Shown: positions 58,481-64,000 of the stretch, piece after piece
Layout of the letters: every line of letters begins with the position of its first letter
Numbering within the stretch: the first letter of the stretch is position 1
Assembly: GCF_001540865.1 (NCBI RefSeq)
Contig: NC_033640.1
Coordinates: 2,089,895 to 2,153,894 of the forward strand
Length of the DNA: 64,000 bases
Reading direction: 5' to 3'
DNA from: Ananas comosus
Taxonomy: Eukaryota; Streptophyta; Magnoliopsida; Poales; Bromeliaceae
Translations under genes and position numbers: made by a program
Notes under the pieces: model-generated
What the model saw: the letters and a program-made list of their open reading frames with translations, nothing else
Database searches by the model: none
What the model was told of the DNA's origin: nothing

Positions 58481-59167
58481 GGGTGCGTTTGGTTCGCGTT
58501 ATCTTTTTTAGATTCCTAGTAATTCAATAGGAATAAAAAAATATGACGGTGTTTGGCTAAACGCATTAAGTAATCCAGTTGGTAATACTGAATTTACTTG
58601 GAAATGAGATGCATCCCAAAGTACTAATCTCATTTCTTTGAGAAAAGGTGGGTATCCTTATATTAATGGATTGGAAAAATTATAATATGTCGAATTTTTT
58701 TCTTTCTTCCCATCCGCCGGCTAGTTGGTATTATTTCTTTTTACACTCTAACGTCATATCTCTCTCTAAACTTTTTTTTTTCTTCTCTAAACTTCAACTC
58801 TTTTTCTCTCTCTAAACTAAGTTATTTCCCTCCCTCTTTTTCTAAAATCTCAACCCTCTCATTCTCTCTAACCTCGACTCTCTTTCTCTTTTTATTTCTT
58901 TAATTATGCTCTCTCTTTCTAACCTATATTCTCTCTCTTTTTTCTAAAAAGATGTTGAATTTTTTTATAGTATTATTTAAAATTAAATTAATTAATTAAT
59001 TAATTAATTGTATATTTTTCGTAATCTTAAATATCATGACTAAATAATATGACCGTACGAACCAAATATCGAAATACTACATTCTTAGTAATAGGATGAA
59101 TAGGAATAAGATTCTCGGATATCTTTTTACTCCTAATAATCTTTCATAGTGCGAACCAAACGCGCCC
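58481..59167. mobile_element. Tourist/PIF-Harbinger-like MITE, 3-bp flank repeat
   Basis: Ends gggtgcgtttggttcgc and 'gcgaaccaaacgcgccc', with TGA on both sides (58478-58480, 59168-59170). Three-base duplications fit PIF/Harbinger, though TWA is usual. An (AATT)n tract is inside. No coding sequence. Confidence 0.65.
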
Positions 59168-59820
59168 TGAATGTATAATATTCTAGGTAGAAGCAGTTTC
59201 TGGGAAAATGCAGCAGCAGTTTAACCAATTTCTCGCCGAGCGGAGGAAGTAGCAAAGTGGTTTCCTTCTTTTGTGAAAGTCTTTTTACTAAATTTATGCG
59301 GATCCCACATAATGTACCCTCGGCACATGGGCTTTGTTTGTCTTGAGCTCTTTACCAACTCTTATTTGGTGGTTAATTCAATCAATAGTAATAGGGACGA
59401 TTCAATCGAATGGCAAAAAGAATAGCAATGCTTTTGTCCCATCGAAAAGCGTCCAATTTCTACAAATTATATTTTTTCTTGGTTTGGTTAAACTGCGAGG
59501 TCATATAATTTTTTGTATACTTGATTAAATTTTATTTCAGCCCTCAAACTTTTAAGTCTGACATTGGCCTGTTTGGCCTAGATTCTGAAAAAATAATTTC
59601 TGTGTCATTGATTTTAGTTTGAAAAATTAATTTTGTTTAAAAGTTATAAAACGTTTGGCTGTGTTTAGATAAAAGAAATTTTTCTGAATTAATTTTATAA
59701 AACTTTTTGGTAAAAAAAATTTTAATATTTGCATATAATAATATTTTTACTAAATTTTATTTTAAAGTAATTTAAATTTTGAATTAAAATTTAAAATTTG
59801 TACAAAATTTAAAATTTAAT
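59168..59820. other. AT-rich spacer
   Basis: No gene or clear element seen. 'ggcctgtttggcctag' (59566) may be a worn MITE end. Confidence 0.35.
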
Positions 59821-60560
59821 TGTGAGACCCAGATAGTCCTATATATCAGATATAATAGGGCTAAATTCTTAACTCGGCTTAAGCATTTTGGGTGGTGGCA
59901 AGGCCCAAGAGATTAAGAGAGTTAAGCGTGCTAGGACCGGAGTAGTCCTAGGATGGGTGACCCCCTGGGAAGTTGGGGCGTCACAAATGTGAGATCCCTG
60001 GTGTTCAGTTGTGGAGGCTTGTCGGCAGCTCTGGAGAGTGTCGGGACAAGTCCGAGTCGCGTTGGCGCAAATAGACGTAAAACGGGCTCCGTGCGACGCG
60101 AGGGCAGTTTTTAGCGAAGAAAATCTGTAATTTGCTCATTTTCTGCTTGCTGTACCGGTACAGCCATCGTGGTGTACCGGTACACTACACAGTTTACGCG
60201 CATACTGCTCTCGGGTTGGCTTCCTGTACCGGTACGCGACCCCGTGTACCGGTACACCAGGGTAGGTAGAGGGCTAAATGTGTAATTTCTCTCCCTCGTT
60301 TGCATCACCAGCCCTCCCTCTCTCTATTTAGCCTTGTGAGGACAGAGAGAGGGAGTTCCTCTGCTGCTATTTCTCTCTCTCACTCTCCATCCGATCTTAG
60401 GCTAGGAAGGGGTTTAATTGGAGTTCGTCGCCGACGTCGCGCCGCGGGATCGTTCGAGCACGTATTTGACGCCGGGGCATTGCGAGGAGACCGGGGGAGC
60501 ATGCGACTTCGCTGTTCTTGACGTCGCGCCGGTGCTCGGAGTTATCGAGGTGGGTTTTTC
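59821..60560 (+). mobile_element. LTR-retrotransposon LTR with 5S rRNA-like segment
   Basis: 59889-59985 matches the 3' half of plant 5S rRNA, including the internal promoter words 'gttaagcgtgct' (A box) and 'aggatgggtgacc' (C box). It is preceded by tgtgagaccc and followed by gcgtcaca, so a TG...CA unit of 165 bp can be drawn, as in Cassandra-type LTRs. Downstream (60060-60560) the sequence has LTR character: four GTACCGGTAC palindromes (60152, 60174, 60226, 60246), then a TATA-like 'ctatttagcc' (60325), a CT-rich start region and a GC-rich leader. It is not a 5S gene: the 5' third is missing and the sequence has diverged. Confidence 0.6.
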
Positions 60561-63540
60561 AGTTTTTCCTTGATTTTTGGGCAAGTGTTTACTACTTCAA
60601 CTCGGAAAATTATTGTTTGCTGAAATCCACTGTCGACTGTTAGTATTTCAGCTCGTACGCGACGTAGGAGTATCGGATTGCGACGAGACTTGGTTCGTTG
60701 GATTCAGGACTTGAGAGAGCATCCACGGAAAGCTATACTGCAATTTTGGTGTAATGTTAGCTTGGTTCGAATCCCCTCTTTTTTTGGGACTGCGTGGATT
60801 TGCGAATGAATGAGAAATTTTGATATTTTTAGTTGAGGTTAGCTCGATTTCGGATCGGTGCAGCCCCTGAGTCCTTTTCAGTTTAAAACAGAAGCGGAAA
60901 TAAAAGGCGTTCTGAATTTTTTTTTTTTTGAAATCCTGACCCCAAGAGTATGCAGAATTCTCACAAATACAGAATCCACTTGTAGGGAGCGACAGGTCTC
61001 CCTGTATTTGCACGGGCGTCATCATATTATTACAGTACAACCAGTAACACAGAGTGAGTGAAGATTACTATACATTATACATTTCACCATGTCACATCAC
61101 CGAGTGTTGTTACATTAGGTGATAAACAGTGAAAACCACAAAAAATCCTTTTAGAAGGTTCGGTGTGGACCGTCAGAGGACCTTTAATGTGCGTTTTGGT
61201 AAAAGCGCACCACGAGGGCGTAGAACCTTTTAGTTTGTATCAATAAGATTCAGGAAATTCGGACATTCAAATTATAATACTTAGGCTGGACCAGCAAAAT
61301 CAACTAACTATATATCTAACAGAAAATTACAAGGTATATAAGTTTAAGTCGAAATACCTGGTTCGAAGCTCTATCGAGCCGCGTACACACGTACCTCAGT
61401 CTTGTCCACTATATCAGCCCGCGTGACGATACTGAAAGGGGACATTGGTTGTGGGGAGTGTGAGACATGTAATACATTTTCCCTGCCCAGATTCGGTCCG
61501 CAAGCAGAAGGCGTATTAGTTACGCGGGATCGGGAAGAGTGGTAACAGGACAGTATGAGGGTAGTGAGACTACGTATGGGGAGTAACGATAGATGAAGGA
61601 ACAAAGGATTGGTAAGTATAGTGATGAGTAGTGAAAAATCAGAGGGTGAGCGCTACGTGTAATGTATGACTGCAAGATATCAAGGATACAAAACTATGTA
61701 GCAGACACTGTTAAGAAGAACTAGAAGTTATATATGCAGCACGTTATAGCTATATGGTCACCGACGGAAGTCAAAGTAGCCAATCTGAATAACGCCGGGG
61801 GTGTCCGTCTTCAAGACCTAGGCAAAAGATCAACTTATCTGCTCATACTGGCATGGTTTAACATAGCACAAAGAAAACCGCTGGGTTGCGGCGGGGTGAG
61901 GATGTAACGAACCACTTTTCGCGGGGAAAAAGAAGCAGGGCTCTGCTGGTGGAGGGGGGGGATCAACCGGGCTGGTGGTTACTGTGGGGAAAATGCACGG
62001 CGACGGTAATTGTCGGCGTTCATGTCGATATGATCAATGCCCAAAGATTCGGCAACAGCCGAACAATGCACCGGGGCCCCTCGGGCCTATAGGGTCAGTC
62101 AACTAGAAAGAAGCCGCAGAACGACACTGAGGTCAAGCTAGGATGGAGACACTCTAAATCCTACCTCAACTGGCTGATGCAATAGTGACTGGACTGATCA
62201 GATGCAATGGGAGTGAAGCAAGCTCAACATGGACTATCCAAATGTAGTAATACTGCTCATAGTTCACCTACTTATGATATACCAAGATCGCATATACAAT
62301 ATGCTGAAGTATTATAATCTAGAAAATTATCGGTCGACCGGGATGGCGACATATACGCTCAGGCACACCCGGACCTCGAGAAGGGTCATCAATACGACGA
62401 ATGTAAGAAGCGCCAACAATAAATAATATTTGCGACAAGGACCGACCAACCAGGGGGTGGGTGTCACAGATATTAATAATAAAAGCACGATAACTAGGTC
62501 AACGAAAAATAGTACGAGAACGCGATGCAATTCAGGGTCACCGAACGAAAGTCAGAAGAATCGACATCGAGATTAGCGACAACAAAGTGCAAGGAGAGAC
62601 GGCAAATAGGTCACCGGTATCAATCACCTGGGATAAAGCTAGCGTCTTACTGCCGAAGCATAGATAGTAAGGCGATATGCAACATTATGAGGAGTAGGCA
62701 GTGATGCAATAATACGACCAGGCGAATGCAAAGCGCATCAAATACGAGTTATATCAAATATATGTATATAAGAATATGCGGGATAATAACGATCGGCGGG
62801 GGAGGACCAAAACTTAAGAACCGAGCAGGGGCGAGCGTTCGACCACGGGGCAGGTAGCGAGGTGCGGAATCGTAGGAATACCACCTGTGTCGGATTGTCG
62901 GCGAACTGTTTCCTGACTAGCAAGACTGTACACAGCGACGCCTATAGAGGGTCCACCGGGTTAGTATCTAACCCGCAACTAATAATCACAGTATCCACAA
63001 CCCCACAAACGATTCCACAAAGATAGGTTTCCCAATACCGATTACCGTAACTCGCCGGAAGTCCCGAAAACTACACCGGGACGTCGTCGGGACCCACTAA
63101 GTGTCCCGAACTCACCGACTCGTGCCACGAGTCACCTGCTGCCCCAAAACACTCTAATTTGGATGTTTTGGCAGCAAACACAAGATAGCACCCCTACACA
63201 ATTATCGCCGGATAATTGTACGAATTCGGGTTCCCGAAAGTGTCTATTTCGACACCGGAACCCTCCGTCGCTCACCAATCATCATCGAACCTACAAAATA
63301 ATGATGGTGACCCGCCAACAAGGCTCAGCGACAAAACACAGAGCAAACAAACACCGTCGAAAAGAATCCGAACCGAAATCGCGTTCTTTCGACGAATTTC
63401 GTCGAAAAACGCACTGAAATCAACCTTTCGATTTCCGCGAAAGCTACAGGTGTAATACACTGAATTTTTCCAAATTGCGAAATTCGAGTGTGAGGAATGA
63501 TATTTGGAACCCTCCCACATGTTCAAAAGGGTTTATAAAT
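60561..63540. other. Retrotransposon-like internal sequence without open frames
   Basis: About 3 kb of higher-GC sequence with no gag, protease, reverse transcriptase or integrase motif that I can find on either strand; the longest frames are short. It lies between the LTR-like block at 59.8-60.6 kb and a related one at 63.6 kb, so it may be the interior of a non-autonomous (LARD-like) element or a mosaic of decayed ones. Minus-strand text at 62960-63460 ('gttttcgggacttccgg', 'ggtcaccatcattatt') again looks like LTR sequence. 63117-63133 and 63197-63220 are short hairpins. Confidence 0.35.
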
Positions 63541-64000
63541 GTTTACACATAAGTTTGAGAGTGATCGGAATGTCGGAAACAAGAAAGTGCATTGAGCAGG
63601 CGAAAATCAGCTTTTTCTGCTTGCTGTACCGGTACAGCCATTAGCCTGTACCGGTACACAATGCAGATTCGTGGCAGCAGGGCTAATTTGGTCATTTCAC
63701 ATCTTGAGCCCATCTATTTGAACCCAGCACGTCTCTGGGACTTCAGTGGAGTGGGCTAGAGTGCAGAGAAGCTTCCTCCACCTTCTCTCCCTCTCTCTCT
63801 CTAGGGTTTTTCTCTCTCTACAAAGAATTCGACGATTTCGCTCATTTTCGTCGCCTCGCTCGATTTTCGCTGGTTGCGGGTGTCGCTGAGCCTTGGTGGA
63901 CGTGTGAGGGAGTGGTTTGGAGAGTTTTTCGCAGCCCTGGACCAGTAGCTCACTGGTTGCAAGCTTGAGAAGGTAATCGGCTCACGTTTTCCATTTTTTT
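63541..64000 (+). mobile_element. Second related LTR segment, cut by the window end
   Basis: Shares 'ctgcttgctgtaccggtaca' and the paired palindromes (63626, 63648; spacing 22 as at 60152/60174) with the block at 60.1 kb, in the same orientation. This is followed by a CT-rich start region with 'ctagggttttt' and a GC-rich leader. Similarity outside the motif is low, so these are related families or subfamilies rather than two fresh LTRs of one element. Confidence 0.5.

Noticed and set aside
59889..59985. Functional 5S rRNA gene
   Set aside because: Only the 3' half is present, with many differences, and it is flanked by LTR-like termini and not by a 5S spacer array.

Overview
This is plant nuclear DNA. 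Genes are spread among introns, miniature transposons, retrotransposon pieces and microsatellites, and no bacterial, organellar or viral gene block is visible. A monocot fits best: the first coding exons of the glyoxalase-like and PAM16 genes sit in sharp GC-rich islands inside AT-rich DNA, and the short tRNA-derived SINEs and very small LTR element resemble monocot families. A bromeliad such as pineapple is only a guess. Runs of N (37780-37970, 52080-52179) and single N at 4407, 31404, 33008, 38442 and 51325 mark a draft assembly.

Six genes look intact, and their splice junctions were worked out from reading-frame continuity. They are: a glyoxalase-I-like VOC protein (1689-4102, +, 3 exons); the mitochondrial import motor subunit PAM16 (9958-13962, +, 4 exons, the first contributing only the ATG); a FAR1-related (FRS) transposase-derived transcription factor (15778-17862, -, one coding exon plus a probable distant 5' leader exon); an RNF170-like RING E3 ligase with a DUF1232 tail (26060-30760, -, 5 exons); a CENP-V/GFA-domain protein (44009-44371, +); and the plastid histidine biosynthesis enzyme HISN2 (44847-49240, -, 5 exons). 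PAM16/FRS and GFA/HISN2 are convergent pairs. They are unrelated housekeeping or regulatory genes, with no sign of a functional cluster.

Two decayed genes have no open frame for a full product. A pectin methylesterase pseudogene lies at 23600-24190 (+). A 3'-truncated aromatic amino acid (tyrosine/tryptophan) decarboxylase pseudogene lies at 53116-54527 (-), with one nonsense codon, one frameshift and one lost splice donor. A solo LTR lies 127 bp upstream of its first remaining ATG. A third pseudo-copy, the promoter plus exon 1 of the RING gene, is repeated without a difference that I can see at 33009-34296; the single N at each junction suggests an assembly artefact.

Between genes the DNA is mostly mobile-element debris, often with readable target-site duplications (TSDs). 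It includes a MULE-like foldback MITE family (8942-9750, 4677-5029, 21849-22105, 23082-23515), one copy of which carries a second MITE in its arm; GCTCG-rich hAT-like MITEs (26846-27368, 43379-43778); a 261-bp SMART-like LTR element in an intron of the first gene; two tRNA-type SINEs in opposite orientation; Helitron-type ends; and a right-hand block (59.8-64.0 kb) of LTR-retrotransposon sequence with a 5S-rRNA-like stretch and repeated palindromic motifs. I found no clearly new biological system. The most useful leads are the nested MITE, the two undescribed pseudogenes, the probable assembly duplication and the repeated palindrome pair in the LTRs.
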